A DNA stretch of 24,086 bases from HGM13006 sp963650135 (GTDB taxonomy: Bacteria; Bacillota; Clostridia; Oscillospirales; Oscillospiraceae), in the NCBI GenBank assembly GCA_963650135.1, contig CAVJLG010000024.1, positions 1 through 24,086 on the forward strand, read 5' to 3'. Shown here piece after piece: positions 14,207 through 22,730 of this stretch (position 1 is the first letter of the stretch; the number at the start of each line of letters is the position of its first letter). The position numbers and the translations under genes were made by a program. The notes under the pieces were generated by a model, which worked only from the letters and a program-made list of their open reading frames with translations, was not told the origin of the DNA and did no database searches.

Positions 14207-15385
14207 TTATGCGCCCAGAACTTCGGCCATGATGGCAAGTCCCTGGTCCATTTCCTCCTGAGAGATGGTCAGTGGCGGCAGCAGACGGATGGTGCTGTGA
14301 CCGGCGGTCAGGCACAGAAGACCCTTGTCCCGCATGGCGCTGATCTTGTCGCTGTAGCCCGCTTCATCGGTGAGGGCGACACCCAGCATCAGGCCCATAC
14401 CACGGACTTCTTTCACCCCGGGCATTGCGGAGATCTTCTCCTTGAGATAAGCGCCCTTTTTCTTAACGTCGGCAAGCAGCGTATCGTCCAGCTGCTCCAA
14501 AACGCTCAGACCACCGGCGCAGCAAATGGGGTTGCCGCCGAAGGTGGTGGCATGGGTGCCGGGGGTCAGGACGGTTTCGGTTTTGGCACCTGCCATAATA
14601 CCGGCCAGGGGAAGTCCACCGCCGATGCCCTTGGCAAAGGAGACGACATCCGGCAAAATGCCATAGTCCTGGAAGCAGAACAGACTGCCGGTCCGGCCAA
14701 CACCGGTCTGTACCTCATCCACAGCCAAGAGCCAATCCTTCTCCTGGCATAGAGCCTGGAGTGCGTTGACATAATCCTGATCCAGAGGAAGTACGCCGCC
14801 TTCGCCCTGAATCAGCTCCACCATCACGGCGCATACGGTGCCGTCGTCCAGTGCCTTGATGGCCGTCAAATCGTTGGGGGCGGCATACTGGAAGCCCTCG
14901 GTAAACGGGAAGAAATACTGATGGAACACATCCTGTCCGGTGGCGGTCAGGGTGGTGATGGTTCTGCCGTGGAAGGAGTCCTTCAGGGTGATGATGGTGC
15001 TTCTGCCTGCGCCGTATTTGTCATAGGAATACTTCCGGCAGAGCTTAATCATGCCCTCGTTTGCCTCGCCGCCGCCATTGGCAAAGAAAGCACGTTTCAT
15101 GCCGGTGCGGCTGGTAAGCTGATGGGCCAGCTCGATATAGGGCTCAGAGTAGAACAGGTTGGAGATATGGGCCAGTTTGGCGGCCTGGTCGGTGATGGCC
15201 TTGAGCCACTTTTTGTTGCCGTAGCCCAGGCAGTTGACGCCAATGCCGGAGGTAAAGTCGATATATTTCTTGCCCTCGGGAGAATAGAGGGTAGCGCCCT
15301 CGCCATGGTCGATGGCAACGGGGAATCTGCCATAAGTCTGCATGACGCACTGGGCGTCGAGATTCATCAGTTCTTTGCTTGTCAT
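14207..15385 (-). CDS. argD: Acetylornithine aminotransferase
   Basis: Makes N-acetylornithine from N-acetylglutamate semialdehyde with glutamate as amino donor, using PLP. The 392-residue class-III aminotransferase has Asp223 in DEVQTGVGRTG and PLP lysine Lys252 in FAKGIGGGLPLAG. A small oddity is NGGGEANE (103-110), where most relatives have NSGAEANE; these residues contact the PLP phosphate. AAAGGATG precedes the ATG. It sits between argB and argF in the operon, 28 bp after argB. It could also serve lysine synthesis as a succinyl-diaminopimelate aminotransferase, but the operon context favours arginine. Confidence 0.95.
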   Translation of the reverse strand: MTSKELMNLDAQCVMQTYGRFPVAIDHGEGATLYSPEGKKYIDFTSGIGVNCLGYGNKKWLKAITDQAAKLAHISNLFYSEPYIELAHQLTSRTGMKRAFFANGGGEANEGMIKLCRKYSYDKYGAGRSTIITLKDSFHGRTITTLTATGQDVFHQYFFPFTEGFQYAAPNDLTAIKALDDGTVCAVMVELIQGEGGVLPLDQDYVNALQALCQEKDWLLAVDEVQTGVGRTGSLFCFQDYGILPDVVSFAKGIGGGLPLAGIMAGAKTETVLTPGTHATTFGGNPICCAGGLSVLEQLDDTLLADVKKKGAYLKEKISAMPGVKEVRGMGLMLGVALTDEAGYSDKISAMRDKGLLCLTAGHSTIRLLPPLTISQEEMDQGLAIMAEVLGA

Positions 15386-15413
15386 AGGTATTTCATCCTT
15401 TCTGTGGGAGGGA

Positions 15414-16277
15414 TCAATAGATCATGGTGCCGACGCCTGCATCGGTGAGCAGCTCAATGAGAACCGAGTGCTCGATACGTCCGTCGAGAATATGGGCGCG
15501 GCTGACGCCTCGTCGTACCGCCTCCACACAGCACTGAATCTTGGGGATCATGCCGCCCTTGATTACGCCCTCTTTTACCAGAACGGGCACCTCGGATACG
15601 CGGCATTTGGAAATCAGGGTGCTGGGATCATTGACGTCCCGCAGCAGGCCCAATACGTCGGTGAGAATCACCAGCTTTTCCGCGCCCAAACCGGCAGCCA
15701 CCTGGGCGGCGGCGGTATCGGCGTTGATGTTGTAGCACTTTGCGCCGTCAGCACCGGCGGCTACAGAGGAAATCACAGGGATATAGCCTGCGGCCAACAC
15801 ATCCAGAATGGGCTGGCAGTTGATGTTTGTGATATCGCCCACAAAGCCGTAGTCAAAGCCGTCGCCGGTTTTCTTCACGGCCTCCAGCATGCGGCCGTCC
15901 ATGCCGCACAGGCCCATGGCCTTGCCGCCGTAAGCGTCGATCAGGGATACCAGGTCCTTGCTGACCTTGCCGCAGAGAATCTGCTGTACGATGTCCATGG
16001 TTTCCTCGTCGGTGTAGCGGAGGCCATTGACGAACACGCCCTCCTTGCCGATCTTTTTCAGCATGGAAGAGATTTCGGGACCGCCGCCATGGACCACAAC
16101 CACCTGAATGCCCACCTGGTGCAGCAGCACAATGTCAGACAGCACCGCCCGGCGGAGATTTTCACTAATCATGGCATTGCCGCCGTATTTCACCACGACG
16201 ATTTTGCCGGAATATTGCTGAATATAGGGCAGGGCCTCGTTTAATACCTTGGCCCGATCCATAATACTAAGACTCAT
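15414..16277 (-). CDS. argB: Acetylglutamate kinase
   Basis: Phosphorylates N-acetylglutamate with ATP, usually the feedback-controlled step in cyclic arginine pathways. The 287-residue product has Lys30 in VVVKYGGNAM, HGGGPE (63-68), NADTAA (185-190) and GGMIPK (241-246). The N-terminal helix before the kinase core (LNEALPYIQQYSG) is of the type found in arginine-inhibited hexameric enzymes, so feedback inhibition by arginine is likely. The ATG at 16277 is chosen: AAGAAGG lies 9 bp upstream, whereas the in-frame TTG at 16286 touches that ribosome site. The gene lies 27 bp after argJ. Confidence 0.96.
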   Translation of the reverse strand: MSLSIMDRAKVLNEALPYIQQYSGKIVVVKYGGNAMISENLRRAVLSDIVLLHQVGIQVVVVHGGGPEISSMLKKIGKEGVFVNGLRYTDEETMDIVQQILCGKVSKDLVSLIDAYGGKAMGLCGMDGRMLEAVKKTGDGFDYGFVGDITNINCQPILDVLAAGYIPVISSVAAGADGAKCYNINADTAAAQVAAGLGAEKLVILTDVLGLLRDVNDPSTLISKCRVSEVPVLVKEGVIKGGMIPKIQCCVEAVRRGVSRAHILDGRIEHSVLIELLTDAGVGTMIY

Positions 16278-16304
16278 CGGATTCAACCTTCTTTTCGGGG
16301 AATA

Positions 16305-17525
16305 TTAGGTGCGGTAATCCCCATTGATTTTCACATAATCATAGGTGAGGTCGCAGCCCCAAGCGGTGACGGCGTGCTCGCCCTCGTTGACGTTCACCAG
16401 AATTTCCACTTCGTCCTGGGACAGAACCTTTTTCGCCAGGTCCTCGTCAAATTCCAGGCCCTCTCCGGCCTTGCATACGGCAATGGAGCCTGCGGAGGAG
16501 GCGAAGGTAACGTCCACGCACTCCGGACGGAAGGGCGCCTTGGAATAGCCCATGGCGCAGAGCACCCGGCCCCAGTTGGCGTCGGCACCGAACATGGCGG
16601 CCTTTACCAGGGAGGAACGGATGACTTCCATGGCCAGCTTTTCGGCGGCCTCGTCACTGCGGGAGCCGGAGACGGTGCAGGTGACCAGCTTGGTAGCGCC
16701 CTCGCCGTCGCCAGCAATCTTCTTTGCCAGCTCGGTGCAGACGAATTTCAGCGCGCCGTAGAATACGTCGTAATCCTCGCTCTTCCAATCGATCAGCGGG
16801 TTTTCCGCCGCACCGGAGGCGAGAATACAGCAGGTATCGTTGGTGGAGGTATCTCCGTCCACGGATACCCGGTTAAAGGTGACCTTGGTGACCTCATACA
16901 GCGCGTCCTGAAGTACATCGGGGGAGATGGCGCAGTCGGTGGTCAGGAAGCAGAGCATGGTGCCCATGTTGGGATGGATCATGCCGGAGCCCTTTGCGAT
17001 ACCGCCCAGACGCACCTCCTTGCCGCCCAGCTCAAAGGAAACGGCAATTTCCTTCTTCTTGGTATCGGTGGTCATAATGGCGGCAGCGGCATCGCCGGAA
17101 CCGTCGCGGCTGAGAAGAGCTGCCAGCGTGGGGCATGCGTCTTCAATCACAGAGACATTCAGCGTCTGGCCGATGACGCCGGTGGAGCAGACGATGAAAT
17201 CCTCGGGGCGAAGGCCGGTGGCGGAAGCCGCAGCTTCGCACATCTTTACGGCGTTTTCATGGCCCAAGGGTGCGCAGGCGTTGGCGTTGCCGGAGTTGGC
17301 AATTACGCCCCGGGCGGAGCCGTTTTCCAGATGCTCCATGGTGACATAGATGGGAGCGGCTTTGACGCGGTTCATGGTGTAAACACCGGCGGCGGAAGCC
17401 TCGGTGTCGCAGAGAATCATTGCAAGGTCGTTTTTGTCGGCAGAGGAGCCTGCCTTTACACCGGCATGGACACCGGCTGCCCGAAAGCCCTTTGCGGCAG
17501 TTACGCCGCCAGAGATGAGTTTCAT
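16305..17525 (-). CDS. argJ: Glutamate N-acetyltransferase / ornithine acetyltransferase
   Basis: Moves the acetyl group from acetylornithine to glutamate, making the pathway cyclic; bifunctional forms also use acetyl-CoA to start it. The 406-residue precursor cuts itself before the nucleophile Thr189 in NMGTML, giving alpha and beta subunits. NSGNANA (77-83) and STGVIG (114-119) form the oxyanion and substrate region. No argA or argE gene is in the window, which fits a cyclic route. GGAGG is 8 bp before the ATG. The acyltransferase gene ends 24 bp upstream, so argJ is probably read through it. Confidence 0.96.
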   Translation of the reverse strand: MKLISGGVTAAKGFRAAGVHAGVKAGSSADKNDLAMILCDTEASAAGVYTMNRVKAAPIYVTMEHLENGSARGVIANSGNANACAPLGHENAVKMCEAAASATGLRPEDFIVCSTGVIGQTLNVSVIEDACPTLAALLSRDGSGDAAAAIMTTDTKKKEIAVSFELGGKEVRLGGIAKGSGMIHPNMGTMLCFLTTDCAISPDVLQDALYEVTKVTFNRVSVDGDTSTNDTCCILASGAAENPLIDWKSEDYDVFYGALKFVCTELAKKIAGDGEGATKLVTCTVSGSRSDEAAEKLAMEVIRSSLVKAAMFGADANWGRVLCAMGYSKAPFRPECVDVTFASSAGSIAVCKAGEGLEFDEDLAKKVLSQDEVEILVNVNEGEHAVTAWGCDLTYDYVKINGDYRT

Positions 17526-17549
17526 TGGGATACCTCCAGCATTAAAATA

Positions 17550-18653
17550 TCAGTGAGAAGCAGCTGTTTTCCGCTGCTGATACGTCTTTTTGAGCCACCG
17601 GCCCAGGTAAACAAGCCCCATGGAGCCCGCCGCCGCAAGCAGCAGCCGGGGCACGGAGAACAGGAACCACTGGGGGGTGGAAAGCTCCGGCTGCGCACCA
17701 AAGATATGGGCCCAGATCCGGTTATAGTAGGTGATAATGGTTCGGTGCAGGGCAAGAATGGGAATGGTGTTCTGCCCCAGCTCCATGAGCACATGGGAAA
17801 TCTTCGTGCCCTCTAAAAATCTGCACAGCCGCAGCATCACGCAGGGGCCGATCACGCCGCCGATGAAGTAAATCACCGCGCCCCAATCCCCGTGCGGGCC
17901 ATAGGCGCTCATGAGCATGGAGGTGGACATGGCATCGTTCCAAATGCCAATGCAAACCACCAATGCAGCGGCGGCAATGTAGCACACCGGCTCCAGCCAT
18001 TTATGATTCCACTGGCGCTCCAATAGGTTGATCTGCCGGATGCCATAGCCTGCGGCCATCAGCGCGGCGGCCAGAAAGCAGTTGTTAAAGTTCCAGGGGA
18101 GCCGCAGGGGCAGATGGTTCATGGCAATGGTAACAAGCAGACAGGGGATTATCATGTACCGGAGCTTCCAGCCGAACTTCCGGCGAAGCAGCAGAAGCAG
18201 CAGAAATGCCCCTGAAGCGGTGACCATGGCGGTGAGAAACCATAAGGGATAGTTATAGGATGTAAAGTAGTGCAGGGAAGGGGTGGTGTCGGAGAACAAA
18301 ATCACGCCCTCGGAATAGAACACGCCGAAGATATGCTTGAGAAGCTGTTTGGCAGTCTCTCGGGTCTGAGGAATGATATAGGGAATCCAGTCGAAGAGAT
18401 ACAATACCATCAGTGCGGCGTTGTAGCCAAAGTAAGGTCGAAGCAATGGCTTGGCCCGTTTTTTCAGCTGCGTACCCCAGGGCTCGTCCTTATCCTTCCA
18501 CAGAAAGCCTGCGGTGAGGAAAAACAGCGGGATCAGTACCACATAGCCCACGGTGCCGGTATAGGGCGCCCCGTCGGCATGGACGGAAATGATCCAGAGC
18601 ATGGCAATGCCCTTGGCGATGTCCAGATAATCCTTGTGTTTTCGTTCTGCCAT
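17550..18653 (-). CDS. Membrane acyltransferase, family 3 (OafA/WecH-like)
   Basis: A 367-residue polytopic membrane protein with about ten hydrophobic segments. The N-terminus has KDYLDIAKGIAMLWIISVHA, the family signature with a conserved His near the end of the first helix. Members O-acetylate or otherwise acylate sugars, peptidoglycan, lipids or antibiotics at the membrane. The ATG at 18653 follows AAAGGGGA; an upstream start at 18686 would put that site inside the gene. It lies inside the arginine operon, between argC and argJ, which is unusual: no known arginine step needs a membrane acyltransferase. It may be a passenger that entered together with the inverted-repeat element just upstream, or a linked cell-surface function. 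The substrate is unknown. Confidence 0.88.
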   Translation of the reverse strand: MAERKHKDYLDIAKGIAMLWIISVHADGAPYTGTVGYVVLIPLFFLTAGFLWKDKDEPWGTQLKKRAKPLLRPYFGYNAALMVLYLFDWIPYIIPQTRETAKQLLKHIFGVFYSEGVILFSDTTPSLHYFTSYNYPLWFLTAMVTASGAFLLLLLLRRKFGWKLRYMIIPCLLVTIAMNHLPLRLPWNFNNCFLAAALMAAGYGIRQINLLERQWNHKWLEPVCYIAAAALVVCIGIWNDAMSTSMLMSAYGPHGDWGAVIYFIGGVIGPCVMLRLCRFLEGTKISHVLMELGQNTIPILALHRTIITYYNRIWAHIFGAQPELSTPQWFLFSVPRLLLAAAGSMGLVYLGRWLKKTYQQRKTAASH

Positions 18654-18669
18654 AAAAATCCCCTTTCTT

Positions 18670-18837
18670 TTAAGGCAATGCCACATAAATTGGCGGCGAG
18701 GATTCAGGCGGAGATTTTTCGTCGGAAAAAGGCAGTTTTTCGCAGGAATACTTTGTGTATTTCAAGAAAAAATAACGCATTTCCGGTGGAAAAGATCGAC
18801 TGAAGACCGGCGACACATTTATGCGGTGTTGCCTCAA
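18670..18837. mobile_element. MITE-like element with imperfect terminal inverted repeats
   Basis: The left end (18670-18690) starts TTAAGGCAATGCCACATAAA, and the right end (18817-18837) is its near-complement ending GTGTTGCCTCAA. By eye, 17 of 21 positions match and all four differences are transitions. The roughly 168-bp element holds no ORF of note, has A/T-rich tracts including a TTTTTC/GAAAAA hairpin, and fills the only large gap in the arg operon. No target-site duplication was found. A family-specific RNA stem is the other explanation. Confidence 0.5.
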
Positions 18838-18847
18838 GGGTATTTTA

Positions 18848-19789
18848 TCACAGACCGTAATTCTCGTCTACACCCATCATAATATTGAGGTTCTGGACGG
18901 CGGCACCGGAAGCACCCTTGCCCAGATTATCAAACTGCGCTGCCACAATGGCCTGGGATTCATTGCCGCAGACAAAGATGCTCAGGTCGTTGGTGCCGAC
19001 CACATTATTGCTGCCCAGGCATCCGCCCTTGAGCACACCTTCGCCCATCACCGGCATCACATGGATGTTCTTCTCACCGGCATAGAAGTCGCTGTAGGCC
19101 TTCTGGAGGGAGGCAAGGCTGTTGGTGCCGGGGAGCAGATCAAAGTGCAGCGGCACAGTGACCAGCATGCCCTGGGGAAAATCGCAGACAATGGGGCAGA
19201 AAATCGGCTTTTTGGTCAGGCCGCAGACCTGCATCATCTCGGGGATGTGCTTATGGCTGAGGGAAAGACCGTAGTGCCGGGGAGAGTCATATTCCGGGTC
19301 GCGCTCGGGGGACTCGTATTCAGCAATCATCTTCTTGCCGCCGCCGGTATAACCGGTCAGGCTGTGAGCGGCCAGGGGATAGTCCGGAGGGAGAATGCCC
19401 ATTTGCACCAGGGGATACACCAGGGAGATAAAGCCCGTGGCGTGGCAGCCAGGATTGGCCACAAACTGCGCGGTCTGAATCTTCTCACGATGAGCCTTAG
19501 ACAGCTCGGGGAAGCCATAGGCCCAGGCGGGGTTCGTCCGGTGGGCGGTGGAGGCGTCGATGATCCGGGTGCCGGAGTCCTCTACCATTTCGGCAGCTTC
19601 TATGGCCGCGGCATCGGGCAGGCACAGGAAGACGTAATCCGCCTCCTGAATGGCGCCTTTTCTGGCTGCGGGGTCCTTTTTCATGGCTTCGGGCAACTCA
19701 ATCAGGGTCACATCGTCCCGAAGTCCCATCCGGCCTTCAATCTGGAGGCCGGTGGTTCCGGCCCGTCCGTCGATGAAAATCTTCGTCAC
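18848..19789 (-). CDS. argC: N-acetyl-gamma-glutamyl-phosphate reductase, short (type 2) form
   Basis: Reduces N-acetylglutamyl phosphate to the semialdehyde with NADPH. The 313-residue product has catalytic Cys115 in NPGCHATG, a GRAGTTG nucleotide loop (8-14) near the N-terminus and HKHIPEM with the general-base His. At 313 residues it is the shorter ArgC type rather than the roughly 345-residue type. The GTG start at 19789 overlaps the argH stop (GTGA), so translation is probably coupled to argH. It is followed by a 197-bp gap with the MITE-like repeat before the acyltransferase gene. Confidence 0.95.
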   Translation of the reverse strand: MTKIFIDGRAGTTGLQIEGRMGLRDDVTLIELPEAMKKDPAARKGAIQEADYVFLCLPDAAAIEAAEMVEDSGTRIIDASTAHRTNPAWAYGFPELSKAHREKIQTAQFVANPGCHATGFISLVYPLVQMGILPPDYPLAAHSLTGYTGGGKKMIAEYESPERDPEYDSPRHYGLSLSHKHIPEMMQVCGLTKKPIFCPIVCDFPQGMLVTVPLHFDLLPGTNSLASLQKAYSDFYAGEKNIHVMPVMGEGVLKGGCLGSNNVVGTNDLSIFVCGNESQAIVAAQFDNLGKGASGAAVQNLNIMMGVDENYGL

Positions 19790-21201
19790 TGGTTCTCGCT
19801 CCCTTCATAAGGAGCACCGGAGGATGCATGCTCCTCCACGAACTTCTCGATATAGGCAATCTGCCGCAGAACCTCCTGCTCGGCGGGGCCGCCCATGACC
19901 TTCCGCTCGTTGACGCAGGTTTTCAGGGCCAGCGCATCGTAAATGTCGCCGTCGAAGAGATTGGACACGGCGCGGAAGTCCCGAAGCGTCAGGGTATCCA
20001 GGGTATCGCCGGACTTCAGGCAGTTGTTGACCAGCCGGCCCACGATCATATAGGCCTCCCGGAAGGGCATGCCCTTTCTGGTGAGGTAATCGGCGCAGTC
20101 GGTGGCGTTGATGAAGCCGCCGGAAGCAGCCTTGCGCATGTTCTTGGGCAGCACGGTCATGGTTTTCAGCATGGCGGAGAACACGGGGATGCAGAGCTCC
20201 ACAGTATCGATGGCGTCGAATACGGGCTCCTTATCCTCCTGCATGTCCTTGTTATAGGCCAGGGGCAGACCCTTCATAACCGTGAGCAGAGTAATCAGAC
20301 TGCCATAAACCCGTCCGGTCTTGCCGCGTACCAGCTCGGCCACGTCGGGGTTCTTCTTCTGGGGCATAATGGAGGAGCCGGTGGAGTAGGCGTCGTCCAT
20401 CTCCACAAACTTAAACTCCCAGGAGCACCAGAGAATGATCTCCTCAGAGAACCGGCTCAGATGCATCATCAGAATGGAGCAGGCGGAGAGGAACTCGATG
20501 GCGAAATCACGGTCCGATACGGAGTCCATGGAGTTCTCCGTGGGCTTCTTGAAGCCCAGGGCATGGGCGGTAAATTCCCGGTCAATGGGATAAGAAGAGG
20601 TAGCCAGCGCACCGGCACCCAGAGGGCATTCGTCCATCCGCTCCAGGCAGTCCTCCAGCCGGGTGATGTCCCGGCGAATCATGTTGGCATAGGCCATCAT
20701 ATAGTGGGCAAAGGTGGTGGGCTGGGCCCGCTGCATATGGGTGTAGCCGGGCATGACCGTCTCGGTGTTGGCCTTGGCCTTTTCGGTGAGCACCTTTTCC
20801 AGGTCCAGCAGCATGCCGATGATCTTGGGGATCTCGTTCTTTACATACAGCCGGAAGTCCACGGCTACCTGATCGTTCCGACTGCGTCCGGTGTGGAGCC
20901 GCTTGCCGTCGGGGCCGATGCGCTGGGTGAGCATGGCCTCGATGTTCATGTGGATATCCTCGTTTTCCATGGAGAATTCCACTTTGCCGTCCTCGATGTC
21001 CTGAAGAATGGCGGTCAGACCGTTTACAATGTCGTCGGCCTCTTCCTTGGTGATAATGCCCTGGCGGCCCAGCATGGTGGCGTGAGCCAAAGAGCCCTGG
21101 ATGTCCTGCTTGTACATCCGCTGATCAAACAGAATGGAGGAGTTAAAGTCGTTTACCTGGGTATCCGTCTCCTTCTGAAACCGTCCTGCCCATAATTTCA
21201 T
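19786..21201 (-). CDS. argH: Argininosuccinate lyase
   Basis: Splits argininosuccinate to arginine and fumarate, the last step of arginine synthesis. The 471-residue product has TGRSRNDQ (104-111), THMQRAQP (154-161, containing the conserved His155) and the lyase signature GSSIMPQKKNP (275-285) with the catalytic serine. Length and motifs are normal. AAGGAGATATACT precedes the ATG. It lies 114 bp downstream of argG, with hairpins in the gap, and overlaps argC by 4 bp. Confidence 0.97.
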   Translation of the reverse strand: MKLWAGRFQKETDTQVNDFNSSILFDQRMYKQDIQGSLAHATMLGRQGIITKEEADDIVNGLTAILQDIEDGKVEFSMENEDIHMNIEAMLTQRIGPDGKRLHTGRSRNDQVAVDFRLYVKNEIPKIIGMLLDLEKVLTEKAKANTETVMPGYTHMQRAQPTTFAHYMMAYANMIRRDITRLEDCLERMDECPLGAGALATSSYPIDREFTAHALGFKKPTENSMDSVSDRDFAIEFLSACSILMMHLSRFSEEIILWCSWEFKFVEMDDAYSTGSSIMPQKKNPDVAELVRGKTGRVYGSLITLLTVMKGLPLAYNKDMQEDKEPVFDAIDTVELCIPVFSAMLKTMTVLPKNMRKAASGGFINATDCADYLTRKGMPFREAYMIVGRLVNNCLKSGDTLDTLTLRDFRAVSNLFDGDIYDALALKTCVNERKVMGGPAEQEVLRQIAYIEKFVEEHASSGAPYEGSENQ

Positions 21202-21233
21202 AGTATATCTCCTTAATTGTCAATCTAGAATTC

Positions 21234-21292
21234 TTGCCGGAATGCTCCGGATGAACATACCGGCAACGACCCGGAAACTGGGCCGTTGCCGG
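21234..21292 (-). promoter_or_regulatory. Hairpins between argG and argH with alternative pairing
   Basis: In the minus-strand RNA, segment 1 (complement of 21284-21292) and segment 2 (complement of 21260-21268) form a 9-bp stem extended by CCC/GGG. Segment 3 (complement of 21234-21240) can pair 7 bp with segment 2 instead. There is no clear U-tract after either stem, so a processing or stability role is as likely as termination. Confidence 0.5.
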
Positions 21293-21315
21293 AGTGGTAA
21301 CGGAATAAAGGGGGC

Positions 21316-22539
21316 TTACTTCAGCTTGCCCTGCTCCCGCAGTGCCTGAACCTTATCCGGCAGGCCCCACAGGTTGATGAAGCCCTCGGCGTCCATCTGG
21401 TTGTAATCGCTCTCGTTGAAGGTAGCCAGCTCCTCGGAATACAGGGTTTCGGGGGAAGTAACACCAGCATGGGTTACATTGCCCTTATAGAGCTTGATCT
21501 TTACGGTGCCGGTGACATGCTCCTGGGTCTTATCCACAAAGGCGCTGAGAGCTTCCCGCAGGGGGGTGAACCACTTGCCGTTGTAAACCAGATCGGCAAA
21601 GTCTACTGCCAGCTTCTGCTTCTCGTGGAGGGTATCCTTATCCAGAGTAATCATCTCCAGAACCTCGTGGGCATAGTAGAGGATGGTGCCGCCGGGCGTC
21701 TCATATACGCCGCGGTCTTTCATGCCAACCAGCCGGTTCTCGACGATATCAAGAATACCGATGCCGTTCTCGCCGCCGACCTTGTTGAGCTTCCGGATGA
21801 TGTCGCTGGCCTTCAGCTTCTCGCCGTCCAGTGCCACGGGAACACCCTTGACGAACTCCAGGGTCAGGTAGGTGGGCTTGTCAGGCGCGGCAACGGGGGA
21901 AACGCCCATCTCCAGGAAGCCCGGCTTATCGATAGGAGCCTCGTTGGCGGGGTCCTCCAGGTCCAGGCCCTCATGGGACAGATGCCACAGGTTCTTATCC
22001 TTGGAGTAGTTGGTTTCCCGGGAAATCTTCAGAGGCACATTGTGGGCCTCTGCATAATCGATCTCTTCGTCACGGCCCTTGATGTCCCAAATCCGCCAGG
22101 GGGCGATGATGGTCATCTCGGGAGCCAACCGTTTGATGGCCAGCTCAAACCGAACCTGATCGTTGCCCTTACCGGTGCAGCCGTGGCAGATGGCGTCGGC
22201 ACCCTCGGCCTTTGCAATCTCTACCAGCTTCTTGGCGATGATGGGACGGGCGAATGCGGTGCCCAGCAGATACTGCTCGTACTTGGCGCCAGCCTTCATG
22301 GAGGGGATGATAACGTCGTCTACCATCTCGTCGGTGAGGTCGGCAATATAGAGCTTAGAAGCGCCGGTCTTGATGGCCTTTTCCTCCAGGCCGTCCAGCT
22401 CGCTCTCCTGGCCAACGTCGCCGGAAACAGCGATGATCTCAGGATTGTTGTAGTTCTCCTTGAGCCAGGGGATGATAATGGATGTGTCCAGTCCGCCGGA
22501 ATAGGCCAGGACTACTTTTTTTACTTCTTTGGCTGCCAT
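21316..22539 (-). CDS. argG: Argininosuccinate synthase
   Basis: Joins citrulline and aspartate with ATP to make argininosuccinate. The 407-residue product has the PP-loop AYSGGLDTS (12-20) and the CHGCTGKGNDQVRFE segment typical of the family, at normal length. TAGGAGG lies 8 bp upstream of the ATG. It is the first gene of the arginine operon, behind an extended -10 promoter with a strong ArgR-box-like site just upstream of the -35. The operon order argG-argH-argC-argJ-argB-argD-argF puts the last two enzymes of the pathway first. Confidence 0.97.
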   Translation of the reverse strand: MAAKEVKKVVLAYSGGLDTSIIIPWLKENYNNPEIIAVSGDVGQESELDGLEEKAIKTGASKLYIADLTDEMVDDVIIPSMKAGAKYEQYLLGTAFARPIIAKKLVEIAKAEGADAICHGCTGKGNDQVRFELAIKRLAPEMTIIAPWRIWDIKGRDEEIDYAEAHNVPLKISRETNYSKDKNLWHLSHEGLDLEDPANEAPIDKPGFLEMGVSPVAAPDKPTYLTLEFVKGVPVALDGEKLKASDIIRKLNKVGGENGIGILDIVENRLVGMKDRGVYETPGGTILYYAHEVLEMITLDKDTLHEKQKLAVDFADLVYNGKWFTPLREALSAFVDKTQEHVTGTVKIKLYKGNVTHAGVTSPETLYSEELATFNESDYNQMDAEGFINLWGLPDKVQALREQGKLK

Positions 22540-22595
22540 AATGATTGCCTCCTATATGTTTTTGACGGAATGTCGTATGTTTGGTTTGTGAGCAT

Positions 22596-22624
22596 ATGGT
22601 ACCACAGCGGTAGACGTTTTGCAA
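22596..22624 (-). promoter_or_regulatory. Promoter of the arginine operon
   Basis: On the minus strand, TTGCAA (22619-22624) is 17 bp from TACCAT (22596-22601), which is preceded by TGG, an extended -10 form. The start is predicted near 22590, leaving a leader of about 50 nt. Confidence 0.65.
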
Positions 22625-22631
22625 CCTTCAA

Positions 22632-22649
22632 CTTGCATAAAAATTCACG
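22632..22649 (-). promoter_or_regulatory. Candidate ArgR/AhrC operator 1
   Basis: The minus strand reads CGTGAATTTTTATGCAAG. The core TGAATTTTTATGCA differs at one base from the ArgR pattern TGAATWWWWATTCA and fits the AhrC form CATGAATAAAAATKCAAK. It ends 8 bp upstream of the argG -35 box. Confidence 0.65.
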
Positions 22650-22680
22650 AAAGGTCGATTTTCTTTTGACGTCATGCACA

Positions 22681-22730
22681 AAATATTCAATATATACACG
22701 AATATACACGGGAATTATGAATATTCGCAT
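22681..22730. repeat. A/T-rich tandem and palindromic repeats between fliB-like gene and argG
   Basis: On the minus strand, CGTGTATAT occurs twice in tandem (separated by one T) and is followed by a TTGAATATTTT stretch. GAATATTC is a perfect palindrome inside ATGAATATTCGCAT (22717-22730), spanning the last codons of the upstream gene. The half-sites resemble ArgR boxes but do not form a good full box. Confidence 0.45.

Noticed and set aside
16374..17816. Plus-strand open frame of 480 codons
   Set aside because: It is the antisense of argJ and the end of the acyltransferase gene, with Gly/His/Gln-rich low-complexity content and no ribosome site that fits.
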